Assembly: GCA_028709305.1 (NCBI GenBank)
Contig: JAQVXE010000004.1
Location: 1 to 56,712, forward strand
DNA: 56,712 nucleotides
Direction of reading: 5' to 3'
DNA from: Bacillota bacterium
Lineage (GTDB): Bacteria; Bacillota; DTU025
Below are positions 1-9,680 of the stretch, one piece after another. Both the position numbers and the translations under genes were made by a program. The notes under the pieces are model-generated. The model searched no databases. It was not told the origin of the DNA and saw only the letters and a list, made by a program, of their open reading frames with translations. Numbering within the stretch: the first letter of the stretch is position 1; every line of letters starts with the position of its first letter.

Positions 1-690
1 CTTCAGAGATTCAAACTCATGCATCTCGGCTGTTTCAGCTTCGACCAAGCTCTCATAGAATGCATGATACTCGTCTTCGTTCATCGCGCAGTTGGCGTAA
101 TCCGCATCGCCTTTGCCATATCGCGATGCCCAGTACACGCGCGACCAATCCACGGAATAACCGCTTATGATCGGAGCGACAGCATCAAAGAAGTAAAGGT
201 GCTCGCGGCCGAGGATCGATGAGATCTCCTCAGAGAAGGCCGGCGATGTTAGAGGCCCGGTGGCAATAACAACTACTGCTCCTCGAGGCGCCCTGACGAC
301 CTCCTCCCGAACCACCTCAATCTTGCCGACAGCCTTGAGCTGCTTCGTGACCTCCGCGGCAAAGAGCCCTCGATCAACTGCCAGAGCCTGCCCTGCAGGA
401 ACGCGAGTCTTGTCGGCAGAGCGCAGAATGATTGAGCCTAGAGCGCGAAGCTCCTCCTTGAGCAAGCCCGGAGCAGTTCCCACTCGATCGGAACCAAGTG
501 AGTTGCTGCAAACGAGCTCCGCGAAGTCACCCGTAGTATGCGCAGGCGTCGACACGCCCGGGCGCATCTCGTAGAGCTTGACGTCAACACCCATCTGCGA
601 GGCCTGCCACGCAGCCTCACTTCCTGCGAGCCCGGCGCCGATGATGACTACCTTACTCGGAGCCCCCAGCCTCTCCGCTTTACTTGCCAC
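1..690 (-). CDS. trmFO: TrmFO, folate-dependent tRNA U54 methyltransferase (3' part cut by window edge)
   Basis: Only the first 230 codons are present; the gene runs off the left end. The family makes 5-methyluridine at position 54 of tRNA using methylenetetrahydrofolate and FAD. The N-terminus carries the FAD dinucleotide-binding motif GAGLAG at residues 18-23, followed by typical family text such as YEMRP and CSNSLGSD. I chose the GTG at 690, which overlaps the end of topA by 11 bases; a GGAAGGAGG ribosome site lies about 15 bases upstream, inside topA. topA-trmFO is a common Bacillota pair, so the two are very likely cotranscribed. Family identity is clear; the start codon is less certain. 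Confidence 0.93.
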   Translation of the reverse strand, partial: MASKAERLGAPSKVVIIGAGLAGSEAAWQASQMGVDVKLYEMRPGVSTPAHTTGDFAELVCSNSLGSDRVGTAPGLLKEELRALGSIILRSADKTRVPAGQALAVDRGLFAAEVTKQLKAVGKIEVVREEVVRAPRGAVVVIATGPLTSPAFSEEISSILGREHLYFFDAVAPIISGYSVDWSRVYWASRYGKGDADYANCAMNEDEYHAFYESLVEAETAEMHEFESLK

Positions 691-2779
691 GGTCAGAGCC
701 TGCAACCTCCTTCCACGAGTTCCCACATTCGGCATTCGCACACTTGTACGCCACGTCGCGACTTCTTTGCCTCGCAGTAGTGAATGAGCCGCATATGGGA
801 CACTTAACGTTGGTTGGGCGATTCCATGCCACGAAATCGCAATCCGGGTAATTAGAACAGCCGTAGAACGTCCGCCCCTTCTTGCTCCGTCGTTCCACCA
901 CATCTCCACCGCACTTAGGGCATTTCACGTCAAGCTTCTTCACAATGCTCCGTCGATAGGTGCACTTGGGATAAGCCGGACACGCAATGAACTTGCCGTA
1001 GCGCCCGCTCTTTATGACTAGTTCGGTTCCGCATTCAGGGCATGGCTCCCCTATAGGTTCGTCCTGGATCACGATCTTCTCGGCGACTTCCTCCGCCTTG
1101 GCAAGGGTTTCCGAGAACGGCTTGTAGAACTCGTCGGTGACCCTAATCCAATCCGCTTTGTCCTCCTCTATGCTGTCAAGCTTCTCCTCCATCTTCGCCG
1201 TAAACTCCAGATCTACAACAGAAGGAAAATGCTCGCTCAGGAGATCGCAAACTGCCAGCCCTACCTCAGTTGGCACGAAACGTTTCTTGTCGAGCTCTGC
1301 GTAGTCCCTTTTTCGCAGAGTATCAATTATCGGCGCGTACGTGCTAGGGCGCCCGATGCCGTGCTTCTCAAGCTCCTTGACTAGGGTCGCTTCGGTGTAC
1401 CGCGGGGGCGGCTGAGTAAAATGCTGCTTCGGAAGAAGCTGCACAAGGTCGAGCCCTTGTCCAACGTCGAGAGCAGGAAGTTCGCGCTTATCCTCATCCT
1501 TGGAGTTCTCGTCATCGCGACCCTCCGTGTAAATCACGGTAAACCCGTCGAACTTCACCTTCTGGCCGGTTGCACGGAATCCGTGCTTGCCTGCAGATAT
1601 GTCCACCGATGTCATCTCGTTCACGGCATCCGACATCTGACTCGCCATGAACCTGGACCATATGAGCGTATAGAGCCTGAGCTGATCACGGCCCAAGCTC
1701 CCCTTGAGGCTTTCGGGCGTGCGGTCCACAGAAGTAGGCCTGATCGCCTCATGCGCATCCTGCGCTCCCTTTCTCGACGCATATCCCCGCGGCGACTTGG
1801 GAACGTACTTCGACCCCCATTTGTTGCGAGCGTAGTCCCTGGCAGCCATCTGCGCCTCCCGCGCCACGCGAGTGGAATCTGTACGCATATATGTGATCAG
1901 CGCCACATGCCCTTCTCCCGCCACCTCGACTCCTTCATAAAGCGCCTGTGCGTTCGACATAGTTCGCCTGCCCGAAAAACCAAGTTTCCTGAAAGCCTCT
2001 TGCTGCAGGGTACTTGTGATGAACGGAGGGGCAGGCCTCCTGGCTTGGTCTCTCACGTTTATCGATTCGACCACATATTCGACACCTTCAAGGTCCGCGA
2101 GGATTTTGTCGATATCCTCCTTAGAAAGGCGCTTGTCGTCCTCAGGTACAAAACGCGCCTCAAACTTCTTGCCGCGTGGTTTGGGAGAAAGCTCGGCGCC
2201 GAGGCTCCAGTACTCCTCTGACTCGAAACTCTCTATCTCGCGCTCTCGGTCGCATATTATCTTGAGCGCGGAAGACTGAACACGTCCGGCCGACAGTCCG
2301 GGTCGCACTTTCTTCCAAAGGAACGGACTGAGCTTGTATCCTACGAGCCTGTCAAGCACTCGCCTGGCCTGCTGCGCATCAACCCTGCCCTTCTCTATTG
2401 GCCTTGGGTTCTTGAGAGCGTTCTTCACAGCATTTTCAGTTATCTCGTTGAATTCGATCCGGCATTCTGATTCCGGATCTACGCCAAGTATGTAGGCTAG
2501 ATGCCACGAAATGGCCTCCCCTTCTCTATCAGGGTCGGTAGCCAGAAGTATCGTATCCGCCTTCTTGGCAGAATCCTTCAACTCACGTATCACATCGCCT
2601 TTTCCGCGGATGGTTATGTACTTAGGAGCATAGTTGTTGTCAACGTCCACTCCTAACTGGCTCTTGGGCAAGTCTCTTACGTGACCAACTGACGCCTTCA
2701 GTGCATACCGGCGCCCAAGGAACTTAGATAATGTCTTTACTTTAGCTGGCGACTCCACTATTACGAGAGTCTTTCCCAT
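680..2779 (-). CDS. topA: DNA topoisomerase I (type IA)
   Basis: This 699-residue enzyme relaxes negative supercoils through a transient 5'-phosphotyrosine link. The Toprim domain is at the N-terminus (VESPAK near residues 8-13; acidic triad in TDPDREGEA, D82, D84 and E86). The catalytic tyrosine is Y297 in TYMRTDSTR. The C-terminus, from about residue 575, holds three four-cysteine zinc ribbons (CPEC...CPAYPKC, CPKC...CSNYPDC, CPIC...CANAEC), matching the full-length Bacillota enzyme. The ATG is preceded by TTGGAGGTG. It has its own promoter just upstream and overlaps trmFO downstream. Confidence 0.98.
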   Translation of the reverse strand: MGKTLVIVESPAKVKTLSKFLGRRYALKASVGHVRDLPKSQLGVDVDNNYAPKYITIRGKGDVIRELKDSAKKADTILLATDPDREGEAISWHLAYILGVDPESECRIEFNEITENAVKNALKNPRPIEKGRVDAQQARRVLDRLVGYKLSPFLWKKVRPGLSAGRVQSSALKIICDREREIESFESEEYWSLGAELSPKPRGKKFEARFVPEDDKRLSKEDIDKILADLEGVEYVVESINVRDQARRPAPPFITSTLQQEAFRKLGFSGRRTMSNAQALYEGVEVAGEGHVALITYMRTDSTRVAREAQMAARDYARNKWGSKYVPKSPRGYASRKGAQDAHEAIRPTSVDRTPESLKGSLGRDQLRLYTLIWSRFMASQMSDAVNEMTSVDISAGKHGFRATGQKVKFDGFTVIYTEGRDDENSKDEDKRELPALDVGQGLDLVQLLPKQHFTQPPPRYTEATLVKELEKHGIGRPSTYAPIIDTLRKRDYAELDKKRFVPTEVGLAVCDLLSEHFPSVVDLEFTAKMEEKLDSIEEDKADWIRVTDEFYKPFSETLAKAEEVAEKIVIQDEPIGEPCPECGTELVIKSGRYGKFIACPAYPKCTYRRSIVKKLDVKCPKCGGDVVERRSKKGRTFYGCSNYPDCDFVAWNRPTNVKCPICGSFTTARQRSRDVAYKCANAECGNSWKEVAGSDRGK

Positions 2780-2811
2780 ACGGGCACCTCCAAAGTCTGG
2801 ATGTCAGAAAC

Positions 2812-2840
2812 AGTTTATCCTAGGCAGAATTCCAGGTCAA
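2812..2840 (-). promoter_or_regulatory. Sigma-A type promoter of topA-trmFO
   Basis: On the minus strand TTGACC and TAAACT are separated by 17 bases, about 30 bases upstream of the topA ATG. This separates topA-trmFO from the dprA-comM-yraN group upstream. Confidence 0.7.
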
Positions 2841-2891
2841 CACCGCCAGGCCCTAACACGTAACCTAGCAGGCTCTATCCCCGCATTTGGC

Positions 2892-4037
2892 TCAGTGCCG
2901 CCTGGTGTACCGCATGCCAGGTTCGCGGTCTATCAGGCCTGCAAATTCCAGCCGCGTCAGGGATGTCAACAGCCTCTGAGCGGGCAACCCTAACTCCATC
3001 TGAATTGTCTCAAAACTCGTGTTTGCAGTCAAAGAGTCCAGCACAGCATGGTCTACCTGGTCAAGAATTCCTCCCGAGAATCGAATCGGGCCGTCCCCCG
3101 CAGCCAGAACGCCCCTGGACACAAGCCTGTCAATAACTTCGCCGATGTCGAGCAATGGTTCAGCCTGCGTGCCCAACATCTGGTTCGCTCCGACAGAGGT
3201 AGGCCTGTTGATGTCGCCAGGGACGGCAAATACGCACCTGCCCTGCTCAGTAGCGAAGTCAGCCGTAATCTTGGCCCCGCTTTTTGCAGCCGCTTCCACA
3301 ACGATACACGCTTCAGACATGCCGCTTATGATCCTGTTCCGAGCAGGAAACGTGTCTTTGCACGCCGCCCATCCTATGGGAAAAGGAGAGATCACGCAAC
3401 CTGAAGCCGCTACTTCTTTCATCAGCCGCCTCAGCCTTGACGTCATGCCATCCCCCAAGCCTGCCCCAAGGACCCCTACAGTGAGGCCTCCAGCCTCGAT
3501 TGCGCCACGGTGGGCAGCAGAATCAATACCCCGGGCCAGCCCGCTGACTACGCCGATGCCGGCGGAAGCGAGCAAGCGCCCGTATCTTCTGGCAATCGCA
3601 ACCCCATAGGCAGTGGCCTGCCTTGACCCAACCATCGCAACCCAAGGGACTTCCGTCAGTCCTCGGCTTCCCACAGCATAGAGAAGAATGGGCGGATCAT
3701 GTATGTTGCGCAACGGAGCAGGATAGAGCACAGACGGGCACGGGATTATGCGCGCAGATATCCTCGAGGCCCGGGATATCTCGTCCATCCCCAGTTTCAC
3801 AGGACTACTTACTCTCCCTGCCCAGTTCCATTGGGCACGTCGGGTGTATGGGGGAGGCTGCCCACCACGCCTCGCAGCGTTGAGACCTTCTATGGCCGAC
3901 CCATACTTTTCCAGCATTCGAAGGAAGCTGCGCGACCCAAATCCTGGGACCGAATTCCAGAAAACCCAGGCTGCAAGCTCTCGGCCTTCCGGCTCGGGCA
4001 CATCCTCCCATCTCAGCTTTAGTTCCCTGTCAGCCAT
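2892..4037 (-). CDS. dprA: DNA-processing protein DprA (Smf)
   Basis: The protein is 381 residues long. DprA binds incoming single-stranded DNA and loads RecA during natural transformation. The Rossmann-like core is visible as VGSRQATAYG, SGLARGIDSAAHRGA and FPARNRIISG, and a C-terminal winged-helix-like part follows. I start it at the ATG at 4037 (MADREL), which has a GAGGTG site; the reading frame is open further upstream but that part lies inside comM. The start overlaps the comM stop by 8 bases, indicating translational coupling. Presence of dprA and comM does not prove the organism is competent, since both genes are widespread. Confidence 0.95.
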   Translation of the reverse strand: MADRELKLRWEDVPEPEGRELAAWVFWNSVPGFGSRSFLRMLEKYGSAIEGLNAARRGGQPPPYTRRAQWNWAGRVSSPVKLGMDEISRASRISARIIPCPSVLYPAPLRNIHDPPILLYAVGSRGLTEVPWVAMVGSRQATAYGVAIARRYGRLLASAGIGVVSGLARGIDSAAHRGAIEAGGLTVGVLGAGLGDGMTSRLRRLMKEVAASGCVISPFPIGWAACKDTFPARNRIISGMSEACIVVEAAAKSGAKITADFATEQGRCVFAVPGDINRPTSVGANQMLGTQAEPLLDIGEVIDRLVSRGVLAAGDGPIRFSGGILDQVDHAVLDSLTANTSFETIQMELGLPAQRLLTSLTRLEFAGLIDREPGMRYTRRH

Positions 4038-5565
4038 GTAAACACCTCGCCCTCTCTGCAGAATCAAGCACCCTGTACTGAATCGCCTCCAGCACGTGTT
4101 CATCCTTAACCTGGCAAGAGCCATCGAGATCCGCAATGGTCCTGGCTACCTTGATGAGCTTGTGGTAAGCTCTTGCCGAAAGAGCCATCTTGTCGACCGC
4201 CTCATACAGCAAGGCGCTGGCAAGGGGCGAAAGTGACGCCACACTTTCGATGTTCCGCGAATCCATGCCGGCGTTCGTGGCAACTGGGTTGGCAAACCGT
4301 CGCTTCTGCCTTGCTCGAGCCTGGCTTACATTCGCACGAATCTGGGCCGACGAGCGGTACCGCTTTCGCCCCTGCAGATTGGACCGGCTCACACGTGGAA
4401 CATCAATCTGAATGTCGATCCGATCGATCACAGGGCCTGATAACTTCCTCTCATATCTAGTGATCTGCTCTCCACTGCACACGCACGGACGCTCCCAATC
4501 CCCAAGATAACCACAAGGGCATGGATTTGCAGATGCAATCAGCATGAACATCGAAGGGAAGACGACCCTGACCCGGGAACGAGATATAACAACATGTCCG
4601 TCCTCTATGGGGCCCCTCAGGCACTGGAGGACCGTCTGACGGTATTCGCAGTATTCATCGAGGTAAAGAACTCCCCTGTGTGCCAATGTAACCTCCCCGG
4701 GAAACGGAGGATTCCCCCCTCCCAGCATGCCTGCGGGGGTCACAGAGTGATGGGGGTTTCTGAACGGTCGCCTTTCAGCCAAGCCTTTACCCTGGGTTAG
4801 CCCTGCAACGCTCTGAATGGACGTGACCTCAATAGCCTCCTCCAGGTTCATCTCTGGCAATACAGACGGAACACACGACGCCATCAAGGTCTTGCCCGCT
4901 CCTGGAGGGCCAACCATGATGAGGTTATGCCCGCCCGCCACTGCTATCTCCAATGCGCGCACCGCAGCTGCCTGACCCAGCACCTGTTCGAAGTCGGGAC
5001 CGGAGTGCGCATCTTCGGCGGCCCCTTGAGGCGCTGGAGCAATATGCGGCGGCACACCTGTTGCTAGGAACTTCACGACCTCCCCAAGACTCTGGGCAGC
5101 AACTACCGAAACCCCAGAGATGCACATGGCCTCGTTGGCGTTTCCCGCAGGAACCACAATGACCTCGCTCCCTGCCTCCCGTGCCCCAGCACATGCCGGA
5201 AGTATTCCACGAACAGGCCTTATGATTCCCTCAAGCGAAAGCTCGCCTACGAGGGTAACCCCTCGAAGCCTCGCCTGTGGAACCTGGCCTGAAGCGGCCA
5301 GTATCGATACGGCTATTGGAAGATCGAGCCCGACGCCTACCTTTCGCACATCAGCCGGAGCAAGATTCACAGTGATCCTGGAAAGTGGAAACTCGTAGCC
5401 CGAATTCCTTATAGCAGCCCTTACACGCTCCCGTGACTCTCTGACCGTCGAGTCAGGCAACCCAACGATGTCAAAGGACGGAAGCCCTCGAGCAAGATCA
5501 CATTCGACCACCACCGGCATTCCGTTTATGCCCTGTAAAGCGCATCCCCTTGCCACAGAGAGCAA
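4030..5565 (-). CDS. comM: ComM/YifB family AAA+ ATPase (Mg-chelatase-like)
   Basis: This is a 511-residue Mg-chelatase-related AAA+ protein; the ComM member in Gammaproteobacteria is a branch-migration helicase that helps integrate transforming DNA. An N-terminal Lon-like S5 fold (GLPDSTVRESRERV, NLAPAD) precedes the ATPase, with Walker A GPPGAGKT at 219-226 and a DEYCEY Walker B region. Cysteines in CPCGYLGD are typical of the family. A GGAGGG site directly abuts the ATG at 5571, so the TTG at 5565 with six-base spacing is the better start. It sits between yraN and dprA in a tight operon. Confidence 0.94.
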   Translation of the reverse strand: MLSVARGCALQGINGMPVVVECDLARGLPSFDIVGLPDSTVRESRERVRAAIRNSGYEFPLSRITVNLAPADVRKVGVGLDLPIAVSILAASGQVPQARLRGVTLVGELSLEGIIRPVRGILPACAGAREAGSEVIVVPAGNANEAMCISGVSVVAAQSLGEVVKFLATGVPPHIAPAPQGAAEDAHSGPDFEQVLGQAAAVRALEIAVAGGHNLIMVGPPGAGKTLMASCVPSVLPEMNLEEAIEVTSIQSVAGLTQGKGLAERRPFRNPHHSVTPAGMLGGGNPPFPGEVTLAHRGVLYLDEYCEYRQTVLQCLRGPIEDGHVVISRSRVRVVFPSMFMLIASANPCPCGYLGDWERPCVCSGEQITRYERKLSGPVIDRIDIQIDVPRVSRSNLQGRKRYRSSAQIRANVSQARARQKRRFANPVATNAGMDSRNIESVASLSPLASALLYEAVDKMALSARAYHKLIKVARTIADLDGSCQVKDEHVLEAIQYRVLDSAERARCLHG

Positions 5566-5585
5566 CAGCATCCCTCCAATCGATA

Positions 5586-5951
5586 TCAGGATGTTATGTT
5601 GTGAACATGGGACAGACTAGGATCGATCAGCCCGTGAGGGCCAAGTCCAGACGCCTTTATCGCAACTACATCCACGCGCACGTTGGCGCCACGATGGATC
5701 GCAGAGATTCTCGACGCAAGCTGGGAAAGAGAACGGAGCTTGGCCCAGCTTATCTGCTCCTGGGGCATTCCAAATTCCTCTGAGAGTCGAGTTTTCACTT
5801 CTATTACCACCAGAACGTCACCGTCCATAGCGAGAATATCAATCTCTCTTCTTCCAAAGCGCAGATTGCAGCCTAAAACCGCGTAGCCCAGGCTCTCCAC
5901 ATACGCGCGGGCAAACTCCTCGCCTGCCCTGCCAACAGCTTGCGAACTCAT
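5586..5951 (-). CDS. YraN family (UPF0102) predicted endonuclease-like protein
   Basis: This 121-residue protein has the Holliday-junction-resolvase-like fold of the UPF0102 family. Conserved features are GRAGEEFARAYVESLGY at the N-terminus and the putative nuclease core REIDILAMDGDVLVVIEVK (D-x13-ExK pattern). No activity is firmly assigned to the family. It lies 20 bases upstream of comM and downstream of the rnhB terminator, a common neighbourhood. An AGGTGA site precedes the ATG. Confidence 0.92.
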   Translation of the reverse strand: MSSQAVGRAGEEFARAYVESLGYAVLGCNLRFGRREIDILAMDGDVLVVIEVKTRLSEEFGMPQEQISWAKLRSLSQLASRISAIHRGANVRVDVVAIKASGLGPHGLIDPSLSHVHNITS

Positions 5952-6011
5952 TTGTGTATCTCACCTGTGTTCACGTTCTACCGCTGGACGCCCAGTTCCT
6001 GCCACAATATC

Positions 6012-6034
6012 AAAAATCGCCCTTTTGGGCGATG
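6012..6034 (-). terminator. Intrinsic terminator after rnhB
   Basis: On the minus strand ATCGCCC-AAAA-GGGCGAT is followed by TTTTGA. It closes the ylxM-to-rnhB operon before yraN. Confidence 0.8.
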
Positions 6035-6082
6035 CGTAGTCACCTAGAGGGTAATCTCTATTCCAGCGTCAGCCAACTCTGA

Positions 6083-6709
6083 TTAGCCCACTCCATGAAA
6101 ACTCCTTCTATGCAACGGGCACGGCCCAAGAACTGCCAGCCTCCGCAAATGCTCAGGTGTAGGATATCCTTTATGCCTGTCGAAACCGTACTCCGGGTAT
6201 GCGGTGTGGAACTCACACATGAGAGCATCCCGAACAACTTTGGCCACTATTGAAGCAGCGGCGACAGACTCGCTCCTGGCATCGGCATGCACTAGCGCAA
6301 CAGCCGGCAACAGCAGGTCGGGGAGATCCTTCCCGTCAACCAAAACCAAGTTGGGGACAGCACAAAGCTTGTCCACAGCCCGCGCCATTGCACGAAGGGA
6401 CGCCACCCGTATGTTCACCTCATCAATCTCATCTTGCCAGGCAACTCCCACACTTACCTCGACTGCGAATCTCAGGATCTCGCTGAAGACCGCCTCTCTC
6501 TTCCTAGCCGAAAGCCGCTTCGAGTCATCTATCCCCACAGGATGCTTCGCTCTGGGCAGCACCACGGCTGCCGCCACAACCGGACCAGCAAGAGGCCCCC
6601 TCCCAGCTTCGTCCACGCCAGCAACAACGGGAAATCCAGCATCTCTCAAGGAATCGTCGAACATGGCTAGGCTGCTCACTCCACTTCGCTCCTCTGTCGC
6701 GCGGCTCAC
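6083..6709 (-). CDS. rnhB: Ribonuclease HII
   Basis: This 208-residue enzyme cleaves RNA in RNA-DNA hybrids and at single ribonucleotides in DNA. The signature GVDEAGRGPLAGPVVAAA includes the DEAGRG catalytic acidic pair; further motifs are DDSKRLS, LVDG and SIVAKVVRD. Its ATG overlaps the rbgA stop as ATGA, and the rbgA-rnhB pair is typical of Bacillota. The extra 18 or so residues before the FDDSLRDAGF segment are normal for this group. Confidence 0.97.
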   Translation of the reverse strand: MSRATEERSGVSSLAMFDDSLRDAGFPVVAGVDEAGRGPLAGPVVAAAVVLPRAKHPVGIDDSKRLSARKREAVFSEILRFAVEVSVGVAWQDEIDEVNIRVASLRAMARAVDKLCAVPNLVLVDGKDLPDLLLPAVALVHADARSESVAAASIVAKVVRDALMCEFHTAYPEYGFDRHKGYPTPEHLRRLAVLGPCPLHRRSFHGVG

Positions 6710-7548
6710 GGCAACTCCAAGGTCGCACGACCAAGCTTCCCTAACCTGAAATCCCGCACAAGGATCTCAGCCGCCCTAGCCGTGTCGAACTTGCCTCCTG
6801 TTCTCATGCACCCGCGACTTCGCGCAACATGCTCCAACGCCTCATGAGGATCAGAGCATTCCTCAGGAACCCTGTATCTGCCTCGATAGGCGTGAATCCC
6901 CATGCTATCCAGTTGGGTCAAAAGGGCTGATGCAAGCATCTCAACATCATACGTTGAATCATCCAAACAGCCGAGGGCCGCAATGGCCATCCAAATCCGG
7001 CGGTCGCCAACACGTGGCGGCATGATGCCGGGAGTGTCGAGCATCTCGAGATCCCGGTCGATCACGATCCATTGCTTGGCTCGTGTAACTCCTGGACGAT
7101 CGCCTACCCTTGCCCTGCTCCGCTTGGCGGCCCTGTTAATGAAGGACGATTTGCCGACATTGGGTATGCCCAGCACGGCCGTGCGGAATCGCGCAGACGA
7201 ATGGCGTCCTTCGGCACGGGTTCCCTCTCCCGCCCCGGCTGCATCAATCGCCGCAGCAATAGCCTCCGGCACGCCCTCCCCTGTCTTGCAGTCAGCTGGG
7301 ATCGCGCGAATGCCGGCTGCCAGGTAATGCTCAGCCCAAACTCGTGTAGACGCTGGATCCGCCAAATCAGCTTTGCAAAGCACAACCACTCTGGGCTTGC
7401 CGCCGACTATCTCCGACAACCGGGTGTTTTGGGTAGCCCTGGGGGCACGAGCATCAAGAATCTCAATAATCACATCGATCAACTTCATGCTCTGCCTGAG
7501 CTGGGTTACTGCTTTGGCCATATGTCCCGGGTACCAACTGAAGCCCAT
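6706..7548 (-). CDS. rbgA: Ribosome biogenesis GTPase RbgA (YlqF)
   Basis: RbgA is a 280-residue circularly permuted GTPase needed for late 50S subunit assembly. The motif order is permuted: G4-like CKADLAD near residue 58, then G1 GIPNVGKSS at 127-135, then G3 DTPGIMPP. The N-terminal MGFSWYPGHMAKA and DARAPRATQN segments are diagnostic. The C-terminal helical domain is present. It overlaps rnhB by 4 bases. Confidence 0.97.
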   Translation of the reverse strand: MGFSWYPGHMAKAVTQLRQSMKLIDVIIEILDARAPRATQNTRLSEIVGGKPRVVVLCKADLADPASTRVWAEHYLAAGIRAIPADCKTGEGVPEAIAAAIDAAGAGEGTRAEGRHSSARFRTAVLGIPNVGKSSFINRAAKRSRARVGDRPGVTRAKQWIVIDRDLEMLDTPGIMPPRVGDRRIWMAIAALGCLDDSTYDVEMLASALLTQLDSMGIHAYRGRYRVPEECSDPHEALEHVARSRGCMRTGGKFDTARAAEILVRDFRLGKLGRATLELP

Positions 7549-7615
7549 TACTATTCCCCCGAAATATAGTAACGCCGGGCGCGGAGAACATCCGACCCGG
7601 CGATGCGCACTGCCA

Positions 7616-8350
7616 TCATAGCGTGCCCGGCACGATGGCCATGTAGGATCCAGGGTGATCGGGCACTCCCGAATAAGATGGATTCTTGCATGTTCTCAAT
7701 TGGCTGAAAGGCCAGTACACAAGGAAAGCCTTCCCCTGAATACTGCTGTACGGCACCATGCCCACAGATTCATGGGTGCTGTCGTGACTGGAATTCCTGT
7801 TGTCACCCAGCACAAATACTCTATTCGCCGGAACCAGAGCCGGACCATATTCGCCCATTGGCGGTTCGGCTATGTAGGGCTCAACAAGCCCCATGCCGCT
7901 TACGTAGACCACGCCTCCGGTAATCTCAACCACGTCTCCGGGAACACCTATCACACGCTTGATAAACATCTGCCGCGGGTTCTCCGGATATCGAAACACA
8001 ACAATATCGCCGCGCTTTGGTTCACTGAACCTGTAAACAAACCTGTTCACCAGGAGCCGCTCGCCATGGTGCAAAGTCGGCTCCATTGAGCTTCCCTGTA
8101 CCAGAAAGGATCTGGCAACGAAGGTCATGACGAATGCTGCCAAAACAAGAGCAACGATAATTGTGTTGGCATATTCCAGAATCACTTTCCTGGTCGAACT
8201 AACCCCCGCGTTTTCATCATAACCGTAAGCCTCATTCGGAGTACCGCCACAATCGACGCCTCGCGAGTCAGCGACGCGCCCCTCCCGGCCTGCGCCACCG
8301 TCGTTTCCTCCAGGCTCAGACCTCATCTTCTCCTGAGGAGGAATCTTCAT
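7616..8350 (-). CDS. lepB: Signal peptidase I
   Basis: The membrane protease removes signal peptides from exported proteins. It is 244 residues with a long charged, glycine-rich N-terminal segment of about 55 residues, then a single membrane helix (about 62-80) and the serine-lysine catalytic pair: S88 in GSSMEPTL and K131 in IKRVIGVPGD. Box E is seen as LGDNRNSSHDS. The start is supported by GAGGAGGT nine bases upstream. The 55-residue cytoplasmic extension is longer than in Bacillus SipS and is probably disordered. Confidence 0.97.
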   Translation of the reverse strand: MKIPPQEKMRSEPGGNDGGAGREGRVADSRGVDCGGTPNEAYGYDENAGVSSTRKVILEYANTIIVALVLAAFVMTFVARSFLVQGSSMEPTLHHGERLLVNRFVYRFSEPKRGDIVVFRYPENPRQMFIKRVIGVPGDVVEITGGVVYVSGMGLVEPYIAEPPMGEYGPALVPANRVFVLGDNRNSSHDSTHESVGMVPYSSIQGKAFLVYWPFSQLRTCKNPSYSGVPDHPGSYMAIVPGTL

Positions 8351-8423
8351 GCGTTCCTGACCTCCTCGCTACTATCGAAAACAAGGCGAGTTAGCAGGCA
8401 TCGCGCACAAAGCAGGACTTGCA

Positions 8424-8771
8424 CTAGGCCTGCCTCTTCTCCCTGATTCTGGCTCTACGCCCAACACGGCCACGAAGGTAGTACAGTTTCGCTTTGCGCA
8501 CATCGCCGTACCTAACTACCTCTACCTTGTCAATCTTAGGCGAATGGACCGGGAAGATCCTTTCAACTCCGATCCCAGATGAGATCTTCCTTACGGTAAA
8601 TGACTCAGAAAGACCGCTTCCGCTCCTACCCAGCACAACACCTTCGAATATCTGTATGCGCTCTCGCGCGCCTTCCACAACGCGAACATGGACTCTGACT
8701 GTGTCGCCAGCGCCGAAGTCAGGGAGGTCGGCACGCATCTGCTCGCGTTCAATTGTATCTATGATGTTCAC
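8424..8771 (-). CDS. rplS: 50S ribosomal protein L19
   Basis: L19 sits at the 30S-50S interface. The product is 115 residues when started at the GTG at 8771 (reading [12 protein letters not shown]), which has a GGAGT site; a longer open frame to 8825 would add 18 residues not found in the family. Typical segments are [23 protein letters not shown] and the basic tail [13 protein letters not shown]. It follows trmD as in most bacteria. Confidence 0.98.
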   Translation of the reverse strand: MNIIDTIEREQMRADLPDFGAGDTVRVHVRVVEGARERIQIFEGVVLGRSGSGLSESFTVRKISSGIGVERIFPVHSPKIDKVEVVRYGDVRKAKLYYLRGRVGRRARIREKRQA

Positions 8772-8867
8772 TTCTATTCCACTCCTCAACGGGTTTTCGA
8801 CAAACGTCAGTATACCATAATGCAACTGCGCTCATCAAGGAAGACCAACCGCCGCCTTCAGGGCCTC

Positions 8868-9611
8868 TTAGCTATCCTCCATGACTTGCTTGAGCAACTC
8901 TACGTCTTCGCCGGTCAACTCAACTTGGTCGAGCAGATCCGGGCGCCACTTCAACGTTCGCTTGAGAGCCTGCTTTCGACGCCATATCCGTATTCTCTCG
9001 TGATCTCCTGAAAGCAACACCTCAGGCACCTCCAGGCCACGCCAGATCCTCGGCCTCGTATAGTGAGGATAGTCAAGGATGCCGTTCCAAAAAGAGTCTG
9101 AGGACGCGCTCTCTTCATCTCCCAGTGCACCGGGAAGAAGGCGAGCAGTAGCGTCAACCATTACCATAGCAGGCAGCTCTCCGCCGGTGAGCACGTAGTC
9201 ACCCACGGATACTCTGTCAGTCACCAGACTCGATACTCGCTCGTCAACACCTTCATAGTGGCCGCAGATAATCACCAGATGATCGCAGGACGCGAACTCC
9301 TTGGCCATCTCCTGAGAGAATGTTGCACCTGCAGGCGTAGTCATGACTACCCTCGAAGGGGCACCTCCGGCGGCCCTACGCGCAGCAAGGGCATGCTCTG
9401 TCGCGGCTGCAATCGGCTCTGCTTTCATCACCATTCCTGGGCCGCCGCCGAAGGGATAATCGTCCACAACACGATGTTTGCTGGTGGAGAAATCGCGGAT
9501 ATCGTGGATTCGGACGGTGAGGATTCCCTTTTCCTGCGCCCGACCTAGGATGCTTTCTGAAAGCGGCCCGTAGAACATCCCCGGGAAAATCGTCAGGATA
9601 TCAATCTCCAC
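8868..9611 (-). CDS. trmD: tRNA (guanine-N1-)-methyltransferase TrmD
   Basis: TrmD methylates G37 next to the anticodon and prevents frameshifting. It is 247 residues from the GTG at 9611 (MEIDILTIFPGMF). I preferred this GTG over the one at 9623 because AGGTGATC, a near-perfect ribosome site, lies six bases before it. The trefoil-knot SAM-binding site is visible as DYPFGGGPGMVMK and CGHYEGVDERV, with GDYVLTGGELPAMV. It lies between rimM and rplS. Confidence 0.97.
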   Translation of the reverse strand: MEIDILTIFPGMFYGPLSESILGRAQEKGILTVRIHDIRDFSTSKHRVVDDYPFGGGPGMVMKAEPIAAATEHALAARRAAGGAPSRVVMTTPAGATFSQEMAKEFASCDHLVIICGHYEGVDERVSSLVTDRVSVGDYVLTGGELPAMVMVDATARLLPGALGDEESASSDSFWNGILDYPHYTRPRIWRGLEVPEVLLSGDHERIRIWRRKQALKRTLKWRPDLLDQVELTGEDVELLKQVMEDS

Positions 9612-9680
9612 GCTCCAGATCACCTACCCACGCATCAATCCATCGTGCCATTCAGGCAGCACAGCCTATCCCCATTTGCC

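Noticed and set aside
1421-2221. 266-codon open frame on the plus strand opposite topA
   Set aside because: It is antisense to a clearly real gene and has no recognisable motifs; a typical GC-driven shadow frame.
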